Notes under the pieces: generated by a model
What the model was told of the DNA's origin: nothing
What the model saw: only the letters and a program-made list of their open reading frames with translations
Databases searched by the model: none
In this document: positions 35,605 to 48,800 of the stretch, piece after piece
How the letters are laid out: every line of letters starts with the position of its first letter
Position numbering within the stretch: position 1 is the first letter of the stretch
Source of the DNA: Lantana camara
Taxonomy: Eukaryota; Streptophyta; Magnoliopsida; Lamiales; Verbenaceae
Reading direction: 5' to 3'
Length of the DNA stretch: 64,000 bases
NCBI GenBank assembly: GCA_037501455.1
Contig: CM074855.1
Coordinates: 57,915,001 to 57,979,000 of the forward strand
Position numbers and translations under genes: made by a program

Positions 35605-37635
35605 TGTAACATCCCGGATTTCGAGGCCAAGAAGAAATAGGTAAATCAAAGACAAGAAGAAAGCATCAATTCATTAGACATCTCATTGTATGTGAACAAT
35701 GTGTTTTTATGCCTCGATTATTAAATGTTATTCCATTACAAAACTCATATCACTATTCATTCACTGAGTTAAAACCTTCAAATACTCCTCATGAAACCTT
35801 AAAAAGTTAGATTCCACATTTTCCGGATTCATATCCTAGCTTTTGTTATTCCGAAACCTACTTTGGAAATTATTTGTTAAAAATTCCCATTAGGTCCCTA
35901 GTTACTGTTCATTCCTAAACGTAGAAATTTTCCGGGACACTTTTACCTACCCAATATTGGGTTCGAATGAATCCTTATAATATTTTATGAATTATGGTAT
36001 CATTCTCGAACCCTAATTCTCATTATAACTCCCGTAGTAGCCAAAACTGGTCCAAAACCCTAGTTTTTCCCTAAAGTGAAGATTTTCAAATTCTAACGTT
36101 TTTCCTATGCAATACTATAACGATAACGATCCTTGAATTATTTTACGAATTCTAAGACCTTTTCCAAACCTTAGTTCAAATCCTAGCTTGTTTTATAAAT
36201 TTTTCCTATTTTTCCTAAAGTACTATTTCCGTCGTAAAAACTAACTTTCAAACCGTACAACATTTGGTATCCAATATTATACTCGAAATAATCCTTAAAT
36301 TATTTTATGAATGATGAACACTTTCTCAGAAATTAAATCCCATCCTAGCTTCATTTTATGTATTTTATCATATTTTCCAAAATTTTGAACCTTTACTACT
36401 CTAACTTGAAACATTTAAACGTTAAGTGTTTATAAGCATCGGAAAGCCCTTTCGATCCTCTTTCTTTTGCAACTTTTACCATTTCAAAATAAAATCTGAA
36501 TATTTTTCTACATTTTCATTATTATTTTCACCCTATTTTTGATTTATTTTATTATGATGTATTTATTACGTAATACATGTATACATAAGCACATACATCA
36601 CATATACACCGAGCATAACACCTAAATACCCTAATAAATGAACTTAGCCTACTCAACACCCTTAGTCATACCCTAAACTCTTAGAAATTGCAAGATAAGC
36701 CCCTAAATCCCATGTATAAATACCCCTCCAAGATCATTTTTCAAGAACACACAAATCACTCCTCACTTCCCTAAACTCACGGCCATTCTCCCTCTCTACA
36801 CATAAGGTGTTCTTTCTTTTATTATTTCATACTTTATATTATGTTTTTAGTATAATAATAGTAGTATCATGCTTAGATTTAATTAAATTATGCTTTAGGA
36901 ATTTTATTTTATGAAATATATGCATAATTGTTAGTTTTATGTACAATGTGCCTACATTATAGAATTTTATTTAATTAAATGCATGAATTATGATATGATA
37001 TAGTATGAGTATGTGTTTAAATATTCATGATCTTATTTGATTAAATTCATGCTTAGTACAATTTATTTAGAATTAATTTTATGATTAAAGTTACTTAAAG
37101 TGCTACATTTCAAGTTTATTTATGTGTTATGGACCTAGAACTTGTTAGATCTGATCATGAGCTAATATGAACACCTTCATAAGTCTAAGAACATGTTCAT
37201 GTTGTTCTTGAACGGTTAGAAGTGCACGTGTGATAGTGTGTGTATGTGTGAGTTCGATTTTATGTTATGAACTGTTTCATTCATAAGAAATTGAATAGTA
37301 AATGTTTTCAATAGAAATTTTGACTTTTTGGTCAACCCATATTCCATTAATTTCTAAATTTAATTAAAAATAATTATAAAATAGGTTTTGGAATTTTTAA
37401 AGAAGGATTTTACCCGAATTTTCCAAAAATTAGTAAGTTATGAAATAATTTCAAAATCAACCTACATTGTTGAATTAAACCCTAAATCTTATTTCTAATA
37501 TTCCAATTAGGAATATGATGCGAGTAATAAATATTTGAATTGTTAAAGAATTCATGAAACCTGATTAATTAACTAAATTCCCTTAAACAGTTAAAATTAG
37601 GGTTTATCGGGAATTCTTTAACGTATTACATAACA
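35605..37635 (+). repeat. G6 LTR head, copy 1 (truncated)
   Basis: It starts TGTAACATCCCGG inside the G2 5' LTR and runs 2.03 kb to a junction near GTATTACATA, where the G2 sequence resumes. It is nearly identical to the head of the G6 3' LTR at 45883-47913. TATAAATA lies at 36715-36722 and a splice donor CATAAG|GTGTTC at 36806/36807, giving a short (about 60 nt) first exon. The 3' part of this LTR is found displaced at 40921-42524. Confidence 0.85.
36715..36722 (+). promoter_or_regulatory. G6 LTR TATA box
   Basis: TATAAATA is followed about 90 nt later by the donor-like AAG|GTGTTC. The second copy is at 46993-47000. It is the best promoter candidate among the G families. Confidence 0.72.
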
Positions 37636-39018
37636 TGTACCCACCCAAAGGTGCTCGCAGGCATGACCACCACCATCTCCAGCCTACACAGTAGTTTTAA
37701 CTCGAAACTTGGGGAAAACTGGTCGTGGCCGGGACCCAAAATACCCTTGTTTTGGTCGCGGGCGCAACCGCGGGCGAGCAGCAGCGGGAAGTGCAGAAAC
37801 AGGGGTTGTTCTTCCTCTCCAAAGCCTCCAACACCTCCAGCAGCTCTAGTAACCATAGACAAATGACAAAGCCATCAAAAGATGTTCAAAACAACTGCCA
37901 TACAAGCTATAAACAAGAAGGAGACAAGATTCAAAGCAAAAGAGCATACAACATCTTCATCTTCAAGCTTCATGAATGTTCATCAATGGTGATCCGATTT
38001 TTAGCCAAATTCCATGAAATTTCAGATCATATACACATATAAGAAGGCCAGGAAATCAAATATCATGCATAAATTCAAGGATTAAAGCAAGTTTGGCATG
38101 AATTCTTCCACGAATGAGCAATTAACCTAACTATTCACACATATGACCATAGCATGCTTGATTCTCCATGAAAATGAGCAAATTCATGTGCAAAATAAAG
38201 GTAGGGAGATGGAGATCACAAAAATGTACTAACCTTTCAAATTTGACGAAGATTGGAGGTCGAACGAGTAAGAAATCGCCAAGAGTGAATAGTGGCAGCC
38301 CTTCTTTTCCTCTTCTTTCTACCCTCTCAATTTTCAGCGCCTTTCCTTCTTCTTCTTGCTAGTAGGTCCGAATGAGAGGCTAAGAGAGAGAAAGGGTATT
38401 GAATAAGGGTCACATATGTTCAAAAACAGGTCAAATCGAATAAGAAACGGGTCGGTTATGAACAAAACAGGCGAGGGTGGCAAAGCTATCACACGGGTCG
38501 CGTTTTGGGCAAAATAGGAGGGTCCAAACGGGCTTAGAAAAGTACGAGGCGAAGTTATCTAGCTTCCACTCTACGTTATGAGTCTGAAGTCACTTCCGGA
38601 ATTTCAATCCAAATTATCGATCTCGAGTTACGCCTTCCGGAACCCAAGGTGCGCTAAAAGAAGTTAGGCCCTTAAGTCCCTAACAAATAAAACGATTCGA
38701 AAACCGTATCAAACGAATACAGAATCATACAACGAATATAAAAACGCATTCATAACACATATAAATCATACATATCACATAATCACAAAAGTTAGAATTA
38801 AAAACGGGCACAAACGGATTAAAACATGGCACCTAAAGCATAAATGTTCAAATAATTCATATAAGTTTCATATAAATTTCAAGTATTTTGTCAAATAAAT
38901 TCAAGAATATCGCATAAAGACTAAAATAAACACATAATTTGTGTAATTAAATAATTTAAATACGCATTTAGCACTCTCGAACCACGTACCTGTACGGTCG
39001 GATGAGCGGGATGTTACA

Positions 39019-39248
39019 GTTTTGGAGGGTTGTTTCTATTAATGTAATAGAATAGGGTTTCCATTAAATTCTATACCCTTATGTGAAATATCTTTCTTAT
39101 GTGGTATATATGTTAGAACTAGCAATCATGGAGTAGCTCCCACAATTGCACATAAGATAGAATACCCATGATCAACACATATTGGTATCATGCTAGGACA
39201 TGTTATCTGCTAATTGCTTCTGTGATGCATTTTATGTGAAACTGCATT
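39019..39248 (+). mobile_element. CopB leader fragment 2
   Basis: It matches the reverse complement of the CopA leader at about 4105-4345 and continues fragment 1 after removing G2. GCATT at 39244-39248 is the left TSD of G8. A near-identical duplicate is at 49297-49520. Confidence 0.85.
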
Positions 39249-40689
39249 TGTAACATCTCGCTCGTCCGGCCGTACAGGTACGCTGTATCGAGAGTGTTAT
39301 TTGCGCGTTTAATTATTTAATTTAATGTTAAATGATTTTCTTAATTAATTTGAATTATTTGTTAAATAATAAGATTGAATATTTAAATGTTTTTAAGCTT
39401 TTGAACTTGTTTTTAATTCGTTTGAGTTCCAACTTGTTTCGAAATTTCGTGAAAATTTAATATGCATGAGTTTTACGTGTGAAACCCCGTAATTTTCGAA
39501 TTATATCTATTGTAGTAGATATATACATGGTATTATAATACCCATATTCTTTATTTAATTATTAGCTTATATTATTTAACTATTTATTTATTTTACCTTT
39601 TTTATGATAAATAGATACTAATAGATAAGACTAGTATTAACCGTAATTAGAGTAATGGAGAAGTAGGATTCTTGTGAAAACTGACTTACAACAACTCTAT
39701 TAAGACATGAGTAGTTATTAGAATTCTTCGGAGATATGGTATCATTCTATCGGGGGAAAGAGAGAGAGAAGAGACGTCGATAGAAAAGATTGATAGAATA
39801 GAACTCAGATGACCAAGCAGGAAGGAGAAAGAAATATCATCAATAGTAGACGGAAGGAGAAAGAAATATCATCAATATTAAGTCATAATCATATCGTGGT
39901 TTGAAGTCGCATGCATATTAATTCATATTTTTTGTCCCAATATTAAATCATATAAGCATAGATATAAAGGCATGAAAATAGGTTGGTTTCTTTCTTGAAT
40001 TCAAGTATGCACGCACAGTCAATCAAATGAGTTATTTTATATTTTCTTAGCATCAATTAGTGGGTTGCATTATGGCTTGAGGAGGCTGATTTAAGTTGTT
40101 AGGGATAATCTATTGTTTAATTTTGAAGTAGGTGTTTAGTGTTATTTCGGGCAAACATATATATACACATAAGCATTCTTTGTCCTTTAGATATATATAT
40201 ATATAAAAGTGAGCATGGTATTCTTCTATAATAATAATAATTGTATAATAATGAATATCTGAGGGATTCTAGGTACCTATATACAATATAGGTTACGATT
40301 ATAATTATTTATAATAAATGTTTGGGGATATAATTGGTTACAGAAATTAGTTTTATTATTATAACTTATAATTATTTGTTGATTAGATTGGATCGATCGG
40401 AACTAGAGCTTTACTCGCAAGATCGTTAGAATATTTAGCGGTTGTCGGATTTAAGGTAAGTGGTCTCTTCCTTCTATGTTTTCCTAAACTTGTTTTATAA
40501 AAATTGTGTCTTATTTTAAAGATGTAATTTCATTATAAAAAATTGGGATTTGCGCATGGGATGTGTGATTGTGTTGTGTGAACTAAATACGAAGTCATTT
40601 GTAAGCTTACGGTATGAATGCATGATTTATACTAAGTAGGTCTTAGGCTCTGAACTATTGGAAACCGATTTGGTAGGGGCTAGTTCCGA

Positions 40690-40902
40690 ATTATTGTACT
40701 AACCTGGCCACGGGTGTTACAGTAGCATTATTGTACTAACCCGGCCACGAGGGTTACAGTGGCATTATTGACCCGGCTACCGGAGTGATAGTAGTATTAT
40801 TGTACTGACCCGGCCACGGGTGTTACAGTGGCATTATTGACCCGGCTACGGGAGTGACAGTAGCATCATTGTTCTGACACCGGCTACGGGAGTGACAGTA
40901 GC
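40690..40902 (+). repeat. G9 minisatellite, copy 1
   Basis: Six units of 32-38 bp with core GACCCGGCCACGGGTGTTAC or GACCCGGCTACGGGAGTGAC, each followed by AGTAGCATTATT-like sequence. The CCCGGCCACGGG core is self-complementary. It lies about 235 nt after the G9 donor. Confidence 0.93.
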
Positions 40903-40920
40903 AATTCTGAACCCTCCTAA

Positions 40921-41973
40921 TTTTCTAAAAATCAGTAAGTTATGAAATAATTTCAAAATCAACCTACATTGTTGAATTAAAACCTAAATCTTATTTCTAA
41001 TATTCTAATTAGGATTATAATGTGAGTAATAAATATTTAAATGGTTAAAGAATTCATGAAACCTGATTAATTAATTAAATTCCCTTAAACAGTTAAAATT
41101 AGGGTTTACCGGAAATTCTTTAACGTATTACATAGCATTTACCTGATGTGATTATTTGATTAGGATATTATATGTGAATATTCGAGTGGAGTAATAAAAA
41201 CCTAGTTCTAAGTCTATAGTAGTTAATACTTTCAGGCAAACTAGAATCCACATGATTTCATCTGACTACCGGTATAGGTGAGGGTTAAAATATTTTCAAT
41301 TGGAATCATGCCTATATCTATGTATCTATATAAAACTATTTTGAAACCTACCTATTATTTGATTTACTCCCTATACATACTATTATACAATATCCCTCTT
41401 TATGAGGAAAATACTTTTATGTCGGAATCAGGATCTTACCCGGACCTTATACATATTACTTCAGTCCGATCATTACTAAGAACTGATTCCCGACTAAGCA
41501 AGCAAAATATCTTATTATTATTATTTTGGGCTCCGACACTTAATCGTATCGAGCAATTACCCGGAAGGTATCGGGCCGAGGGTATTGTTGGTGATATGGA
41601 CCGCCACCAACTCTTGGTAGTGGTTTAACTGGAGGTTAGTTACTCCATGCCAAGTTATAAGGGAACACTACTTCCCGCATATTGTTCATAGCCATTAGGG
41701 GTAGCTCCCCCCGGCACTGGAGTATGGAGGTATTATCACATTGGTATTATTAAAGTATCGGCGCCTTGATCAGCCCGGTACTATTTTACCATATTACATA
41801 TGGAGTCACGGATGGAGAAGCCTAGCTTGCGGGTATTAAAGTTATTATTACAAACGGTTCATATTTCTACAAATATTCTAAATTACCCCTATCCCTACTT
41901 TTACAATTATCATGAACCGTTTCATAGTTGCCATATCCTATTGCTACTATTTTAGATTAAGATCTTCTTGATC

Positions 41974-42005
<32 letters not shown>

Positions 42006-42524
42006 TAATTATACATATACATATATCTACAAACTATCATACCCCCTTCACTTAGTCACTTTGACTAACCCTCTTGCCTGCTTTAAACTGCTTGATTTCA
42101 GGAGTCAGGGAAGGACAGCTAGAAGTATCTTGAAGCATTACAATAGTAGGTGGGAACTGATCCCAAAAGTACACTGTCTTGAGCTTATTGTCAGTATACC
42201 TAAGCCATCTCATACTTCATCCTGTTGTACTCCTTTGAAAACTATTTTGGCTTATTGCCGGTATACCTAAGCCATCTCATACTTCATCCTGTTGTACTCC
42301 TTTGCAAACTATTTTGACCAGTAATGATAATCCTTGCTCTTTACACGTTATCATCCCTGTTTAGTAGCAAATATTTAAATCTCTTTATCTTTCGCTGCAC
42401 TGTGTCACACCCTTTACTATATATTATCCTGACCGTTCGCCGTAGTATTTCCTGAGCATTGGGTCTAACCTCCACTCGGGAAGTATTGCGGTGCGGGGGT
42501 TGTAGTGTTAGGGGAAGCGCTACA
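40921..42524 (+). repeat. G6 5' LTR, middle and tail
   Basis: The first about 220 bp repeat the region 37428-37640, then the LTR continues past the point where copy 1 is truncated and ends GGGGAAGCGCTACA at 42524, followed by a PBS. The entry junction at about 40920 shares AATT with G9. A (TA)n tract is at 41980-42004 and an acceptor GATTTCAG at 42101. An open frame at 41278-41628 has no recognisable domain and lies over the GC block of the LTR. Confidence 0.83.
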
Positions 42525-42532
42525 ACTTAAAG

Positions 42533-42545
42533 TGGTATCAAAGCC
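42533..42545 (+). other. G6 primer-binding site
   Basis: TGGTATCAAAGCC, iMet type with one change, sits 8 nt (ACTTAAAG) after the LTR end. Confidence 0.85.
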
Positions 42546-42698
42546 CCAGGTTGCGGAAATCTGGGGTTCATACTTCATAGAGTCTCATGAGTATTCTCGT
42601 ATTCTTAGTGCTTAAATTGTGATCAATCACTGTTTGGGGCGGCCGACCAGCATGTGATTTGTTACAATTGTAGTACTAAACCCATCCTTCATCAAGTC

Positions 42699-45226
42699 TG
42701 TAACGCCCCGATTTTCATTTATTAATATCTTATGTTTTAAAATAATTTTATAAATTATATTTTATAATATTTTCATGAAATTTTATGAATTTATATCAAA
42801 TTGAGAATTTCTTTCATGACTTGAAAATATTCATTGCGTAAAATATTTACCGAGTATGATTAATTACAAAATTTCCCTAAATGTTCATTCTTTTAAATCT
42901 AGGGACCAAATTGCATAACTTTTCCAGGGACTTAATTGATCAATTAACAAACCCTTTATCCTTGATTTCATGACTTAAATTCTTGAGGGACTAAAGTGCA
43001 ATTTGAGCAATTCACACATTTCAAAAATCATGAATCACATTATATCATCTCCAAGCTTTCTTCTTCATTTGATCCAAAGTTTCATCGATATTTTTGCTCC
43101 CTTTTCCACCGAACCATAAACCTCAAGTAAGGAAGAAGAGAATTCATCATTTCATAAAGATTTTTCAAGAAATATTTGAAGCTTTGAAGCTTGTTCATCA
43201 TCATCATCTATCTTCTCCATTTCTTTAGCTCAAGGTGGGTTTATGCATGGATTGATGATTCTTGAGCATATATGAAGTAGTTAAGGTTTGTGATTTATGC
43301 AATATATGGATTATATGGTAATAGATGCATGAATATGTGATCATAACTTGGATTCAAGCATAAATTCTTTAAGAATTTGAGTTAGTATGAAGAATTTATA
43401 CATGAGCTTGAAAGTGGAAAACCTTGATGATCAAGCATGGTTTGAGGTGTTCTTGTGTGTTTTATAGTACTTTGAACATGTATGCATTTCAATTACCAGT
43501 TTTCTTGCATTTTAATGTGAATTTGATTAAGTTTTGTGGTGGTTGTTTTCTTCCCGAGAGCCTCCCCTGTTCTGCTCTGTTTTTGCATTTACAGAGGCAC
43601 GGGAACGGCCCTTCCCGTCCCCAGTTCATTCTGGGAACGGTCGTTCCCACTCCTTTGAATTCAAAGACGGCGCGTGCATGGAAACGGCCGTTCCCATTTT
43701 GGCCTGCAAGCCGGAAGGGCCGTTCCCAACAAAGTCGCCATTTTAAAAATGAATCGCAGGGGCGTTTTTATGGGACATGGGAATGGCCATTCCCATTTTC
43801 AACTGGGGACCGGAACGGCCGTTCTCAGCCCTGCGGCAGAACAAAACCTACTGTATAAAAATTGGATTTTGGGATTTTAACCCAAACATTTATTTGATCC
43901 CAAATTTCTATTATATGATTGATTACATGCTAGAACAAGATGTTTTCATGCTACATTGTATATTGCACGTCATCTCGTTGCATTTTCGCCGTTCGTCATA
44001 TTTGGTACATTTAGAGTCATTTCTCACGTGTACACGTCTATCTTACACAGACCAGCTTCACCGAGACGAGGAGCAAGCCCCGTAGACCGTATCCTACTCG
44101 TCTTTTGTCGGTAAAGTTGAGGTTTAACTACTAGTTACATAGAACCCGTATAATCGTTATGTGGATTTCAAGCCAAAAGGTATTTATATTTATTTATAGT
44201 GATTTCTAAACTTATAACAATTGCAAGGAAGCCATGTTCATGAAAAGCAAGTCATGTATCGTGATTTATTGATTGATCGTGTTTTAGCGAGTAAAGCATG
44301 TCGCGTTGGGCCCGACAATAGTAATTTGAGCCAACCGGGAAAGCATGGGCTGACGGGTAACTCGAATCTATCCTCCCCACATTGGGATGACTGGGGACGG
44401 GTCCGGCACCACCGATTATCCTCGGGTTATTGTCATGATTGCACTCATTGATTGTCTTGCCTAAATACACATGCACGATTGCACGATAATTGAATTGCAT
44501 GATCACATATCCATTAATAAAGCATGCATGTATTGTACACAGTTGGTGTAAGGTTGGAGAATTGCCCTTACTCGCCGGGCCATGTATTGCACGTATTGAA
44601 TGCATGAAAATGATTCAAGTATTTAATATTGATAGTTGTAATCTCGGGTGAGTTCTATGTTATTATGAACTTATAATACTTTTAATTATAAAACCTTACC
44701 CGAGGTTATAACTTGCATGTTAACAACGTTAATATATATATATTTGTTGCCCCTCACTCAGTCTTCCATGGACTGACGCCCCACCTTTCAGGTTGTCGCG
44801 GTCATGTGCTAAGCGGGAGTCAGAGTCGTGTCTTGTCGTCCAGTTAGGTCTAGCACTTCATACATTTCCATGATATTGCTTTTGTCATATCCAGAGTTAG
44901 TATGTTATAGTTCTTGTTATCGTTTGGAGACTTTTACTTGTATGATATATAGGAGATGATAATGTATTGATATCTGTTGGTATCTATTAATATTTATATT
45001 GTTGATGTAAATATGGTACCTATATGTATTAATGAATTAATGCTTCCGCTTTTAAGTTTTATGTCTTCAGTTTGTATTGCTTTGGGGTATAGTCCCGCCT
45101 AGCTAGCCTGTTTCTTTTACTTGTCACCCGTTCGCTATAGGTTAGTTCATGTACGGATTGTCCATTTCATATGTGGATTGGCCTATAGTGCGGGGGTGTA
45201 GTATCTCCACGTGTAGGGGTGCTACA
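42699..45226 (+). repeat. G7 solo LTR (2528 bp)
   Basis: It starts TGTAACGCCCCGATTTTC, ends GGGGTGCTACA, and has a perfect AAGTC TSD (42694-42698 and 45227-45231). Donor CTCAAG|GTGGGT at 43234/43235, palindromes 43603-43830, conserved box about 43991-44018, acceptor CTTACACAG at 44050, GC block about 44300-44420, ACTCGCCGGGCC at about 44571-44582, second acceptor CTTTCAG at 44791. Three overlapping frames across 43424-44085 are caused by the CpG-rich palindromes and are not supported as genes. Confidence 0.93.
43603..43830. repeat. Palindrome cluster in G7
   Basis: Repeated versions of GGGAACGGCCGTTCCC occur about six times. ATGGGAATGGCCATTCCCAT at 43777-43796 is a perfect 20-bp palindrome and GAACGGCCGTTC at 43813-43824 a perfect 12-bp one. 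Departures from the core are mostly C-to-T or G-to-A. Confidence 0.9.
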
Positions 45227-45851
45227 AAGTCCACCATATGGTTTTAATCCATACCGAATCCGGAGTATTATCGAATTTCTTAGTACCCTTCAAAACTATC
45301 AAATTCCTGGTAGATTCGGTTATAAGACCTAGATCTCTTTCATCATCATACTCACATTTCTAACTTGTGAAGCCCTTCACTTACCCTTCTTAGCTCATTT
45401 AAGTCTCAAGTTATTAAAGTTGCTTCAAGATATCAGTAGGACCGAAAGTTAACATATTGATTTCCTGTGCCTTTTACATGACTTACCTTTAGGTGTTGTG
45501 TGAATTAATTGCTATTACTTGGAAACTTTTATTCTTGTGACCATTTGCATATCATTCTCATTTATCATGCATTATATTCTCTCTATAAGAGTGATTGCAG
45601 TTTAAAATTGTCATCCCCAAAGCTGTTAAAGGTACGCATTCTAAACACGCCAGTTACTGCTTTATAAGACCCTGGCGCCATGCATTCATTCATTATATCA
45701 TAATTACATGTGCGTTTAAATTTTCTACCTGAACAGTTACCCTATGTGTTTGAAGTAAGTTCTATTTGGAAAGCTTGCATTATCATGGATAGAGGGTATG
45801 AACACTCCCTAAAGTTATTATGAAACATAAGTAGAATCTGAGGACAGATTC

Positions 45852-45882
45852 TCTTTAAGGGGGCAGGGGGGGAGGGGTGGAT
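45852..45882 (+). other. G6 polypurine tract
   Basis: TTTAAGGGGGCAGGG continues as an almost unbroken G-rich purine run to GGTGGAT, directly before the 3' LTR start at 45883. Confidence 0.9.
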
Positions 45883-48800
45883 TGTAACATCCCGGATTCC
45901 GAGGCCAAGAAGAAATAGGTAAATCAAAGACTACAGGAAAGCATCAATTCATTATACATCTCATTGTATGTGAACAATGTGTTTTTATGCCTCGATTATT
46001 AAATGTTATTCCATTACAAGACTCATATCACTATTTATTCACTTAGTCAAAACCTTTAAATACTCCTCATAAAATCTTATAAAGTTAGATTCCACATTTT
46101 TCGGATTCATATCCTAGCTTTTGTTAGTCCGAAACCTACTTTGGAAATTGTTTGTAAAAAATTCTCATTAGGTCCCTAGTTACTATTCATTCCTAAACGT
46201 AGAAATTTTCCGGGACACTTTTACCTATCCAATATAGGGTTCGAATAAATCCTTATGAAATTTTATGAATTATGCTATCATTCTCGAACCCTAATTCTCA
46301 TTATACCTCCAGTAGTAGCCAAAACCGGCCCAAAACCCTAGTTTTTCCCTAAAGTGAAGATTTTCAAATTCTAACGTTTTTCCTACACAATACTACAACG
46401 ATAACGATCCTTGAATTATTTTATGAATTCTAAGACCTTTTCCAAACCTTATTTCAAATCCTAGCTCGTTTTATAAATTTTTCCTATTTTTCCTAAAGTA
46501 ATATTTCCGTCGTAAAAACTAACTTTCAAACCGTACAACATTTGGTATCCAATATTATACTAGAAATAATCCTTAAATTATTTTATGAATGGTGAACACT
46601 TTCTCGGAAATTAAATCTCATCCTAGCTTCATTTTATGTATTTTACCATATTTTCCAAAATTCCGAACCTTTACTACTCTAACTTGAAACATTTAAACGT
46701 TAAGTGTTTATAATCATCGGAAAGCCCTTTCGATTCTTTTTCTTTTGCAACTTTTACCATTTCAAAATAAATTCTGAATATTTTTCTACATTTTCATTAT
46801 TATTTTCACCCTATTTTTGATTTATTTTATTAGGATGTATTTATTACGTAATACATGTATACATAAGCACATACGTCACATATACACCTAGCATAACACC
46901 TAAATACCCTAATAAATGAGCTTAGCCTACTCAACACCCTTAGTCATACCCTAAACTCTTAGAAATTGCAAGATAAGCTCCTAAATCCCAAGTATAAATA
47001 CCCCTCCAAGATCATTTTTCAAGAACACACAAATCACTCCTCACTTCCCTAAACTCACGGCCACTCTCCCTCTCTACGCATAAGGTGTTCTTTCTTTTAT
47101 TATTTCATACTTTATATTATGTTTTTAGTATAATAATAGTAGTAGCATGCTTAGATTTAATTAAATTATGCTTTAGGAATTTTATTTTATGAAATATATG
47201 CATAATTGTTAGTTTTATGTACAATGTGCCTACATTATAGAATTTTATTTAATTAAATGCATGAATTATGATATGATATAGTATGAGTATTTGTTTAAAT
47301 ATTCATGATCTTATTTGATTAAATTCATGCCTAGTACAATTTATTTAGAATTAATTTTATGATTAAAGTTACATAAAGTGCTACATTTCAAGTTTAATTA
47401 TGTGTTATGGACCTAGAACTTGTTAGATCTGATCATGAGCTAATATGAACACCTTGATAAGTCTAAGAACATGTTCATGTTGTTCTTGAATGGTTAGAAG
47501 TGCACGTGTGATAGTGTGTGTATGTGTGAGTTCGATTTTATGTTATAACCTGTTTCATTCATAAGAAATTGAATAGTAAATGTTTTCAATAGAAATTTTG
47601 ACTTTTTGGTCAACCCATATTCCATTAATTTCTAAATTTAATTAAAAATAATTATAAAATAGGTTTTGGAATTTTTAAAGAAGGATTTTACCCGAATTTT
47701 CCAAAAATCAGTAAGTTATGAAATAATTTCAAAATCAACCTACATTGTTGAATTAAACCCTAAATCTTATTTCTAATATTCCAATTAGGAATATGATGTG
47801 AGTAATAAATATTTGAATTGTTAAAGAATTCATGAAACCTGATTAATTCATTAAATTCCCTTAAACAGTTAAAATTAGGGTTTACCGGGAATTCTTTAAC
47901 GTATTACATAACATGTACCCACCCAAAGGTGCTCGCAGGCGCGACCACCACCATCTCCAGCCTACACAGCAGTTTTAACTCGAAACTTGGGGAAAACTGG
48001 TCGTGGCCGGGACCCAAAATACCCTTGTTTTGGTCGCGGGCACAACCGCGGGCGAGCAGCATCGGGAAGTGCAGAAACAGGGGTTGTTCTTCCTCTCCAA
48101 AGCCTCCAACACCTCCAGCAGCTCTAGCAACCATAGACAAATGACAAAGCCATCAAAAGATGTTCAAAACAACTGCCATACAAGCTATAAACAAGAAGGA
48201 GACAAGATTCAAAGCAAAAGAGCATACAACATCTTCATCTTCAAGCTTCATGAATGTTCATCAATGGTGATCCGATTTTTAGCCATATTCCATGAAATTT
48301 CAGATCATATACACACATAAGAAGGCCAGGAGATCAAATATCATGCATAAATTCAAGGATTAAAGCAAGTTTGGCATGAATTCTTCCACGAATGAGCAAT
48401 TAACCTAACTATTCACACATATGACCATAGCATGCCTGATTCTCCATGAAAATGAGCAAATTCATGTGCAAAATAAAGGTAGGGAGATGGAGATCACAAA
48501 AATGTACTAACCTTTCAAATTTGACGAAGATTGGAGGTCGAACGAGCAAGAAATCGCCAAGAGTGAATAGTGGCAGCCCCTCTTTTCCTCTTCATTCTAC
48601 CCTCTCGATTTTCAGCGCCTTTCCTTCTTCTTCTTGCTAGTAGGTCCGAATGAGAGGCTAAGAGAGAGAAAGGGTATTGAATAAGGGTCACATGTGTTCA
48701 AAAACAGGTCAAATCGAATAAGAAACGGGTCGGTTATGAGCAAAACGGGCTAGGGTGGCAAAGCTATCACACGGGTCGCTTTTCGGGCAAAATAGGAGGG

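Larger units (their letters stand above)
9985..39018 (-). mobile_element. G2: gag-only Ty3/gypsy-type LTR retrotransposon, heavily interrupted
   Basis: Minus-strand order: 5' LTR (34489-39018, rearranged), PBS, about 1.5 kb internal sequence with a gag pseudogene, PPT, 3' LTR (9985-23055). The left TSD is GTTAG at 9980-9984. The right partner at 39019 is decayed to GTTTT, but the duplicated copy of the same junction at 49297-49301 still reads GTTAG. No protease, RT, RNase H or integrase motif is present, so it depended on another element. The 29-kb span is mostly later insertions: G3 with G4 and G5 in the 3' LTR, a complete G1 element in the internal region, and a G6-derived segment in the 5' LTR. 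Confidence 0.85.
34489..39018 (-). repeat. G2 5' LTR, broken by G6 head
   Basis: The two parts, 34489-35604 and about 37636-39018, match the G2 3' LTR. Two segments are missing relative to it. About 545 bp between 35374 and 35375 (equivalent of 20648-21187) are lost at a shared GACT, a microhomology deletion. About 265 bp (21426-21690 equivalent) are replaced by the G6 head. The donor CTTTCAAA-side site is at 38234/38233 (minus). It ends at 39018 in GATGTTACA. Confidence 0.86.
35605..40923 (+). repeat. Segmental duplication, copy 1
   Basis: The order is G6 head, G2 LTR tail, CopB leader, G8 head, G9 head. The same order recurs at 45883-49881, but there G8 head and most of G9 head are deleted. 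Identity is high across element boundaries, including the G6/G2 junction and the CopB piece, so the copy was made as a chromosomal block and not by separate insertions. Confidence 0.88.
42525..45882 (+). mobile_element. G6 internal region, non-coding, split by G7
   Basis: After removing G7 only about 825 bp remain (42525-42698 and 45232-45882). It has a PBS at one end and a PPT at the other, and no gag or pol motifs. It is therefore a non-autonomous, very short internal region between long LTRs. Confidence 0.82.

Noticed and set aside
40690..40902. CRISPR-like or regulatory array
   Set aside because: A degenerate tandem minisatellite with no spacers; duplicated with its block.
41278..41628. 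Small gene of 116 codons in the G6 LTR
   Set aside because: No domain, lies on the LTR GC block, and no similar frame is kept in related LTRs.
43424..44085. Coding region with three overlapping frames in G7
   Set aside because: Absence of stops is due to CpG-rich palindromes; frames overlap and none is conserved in G11.
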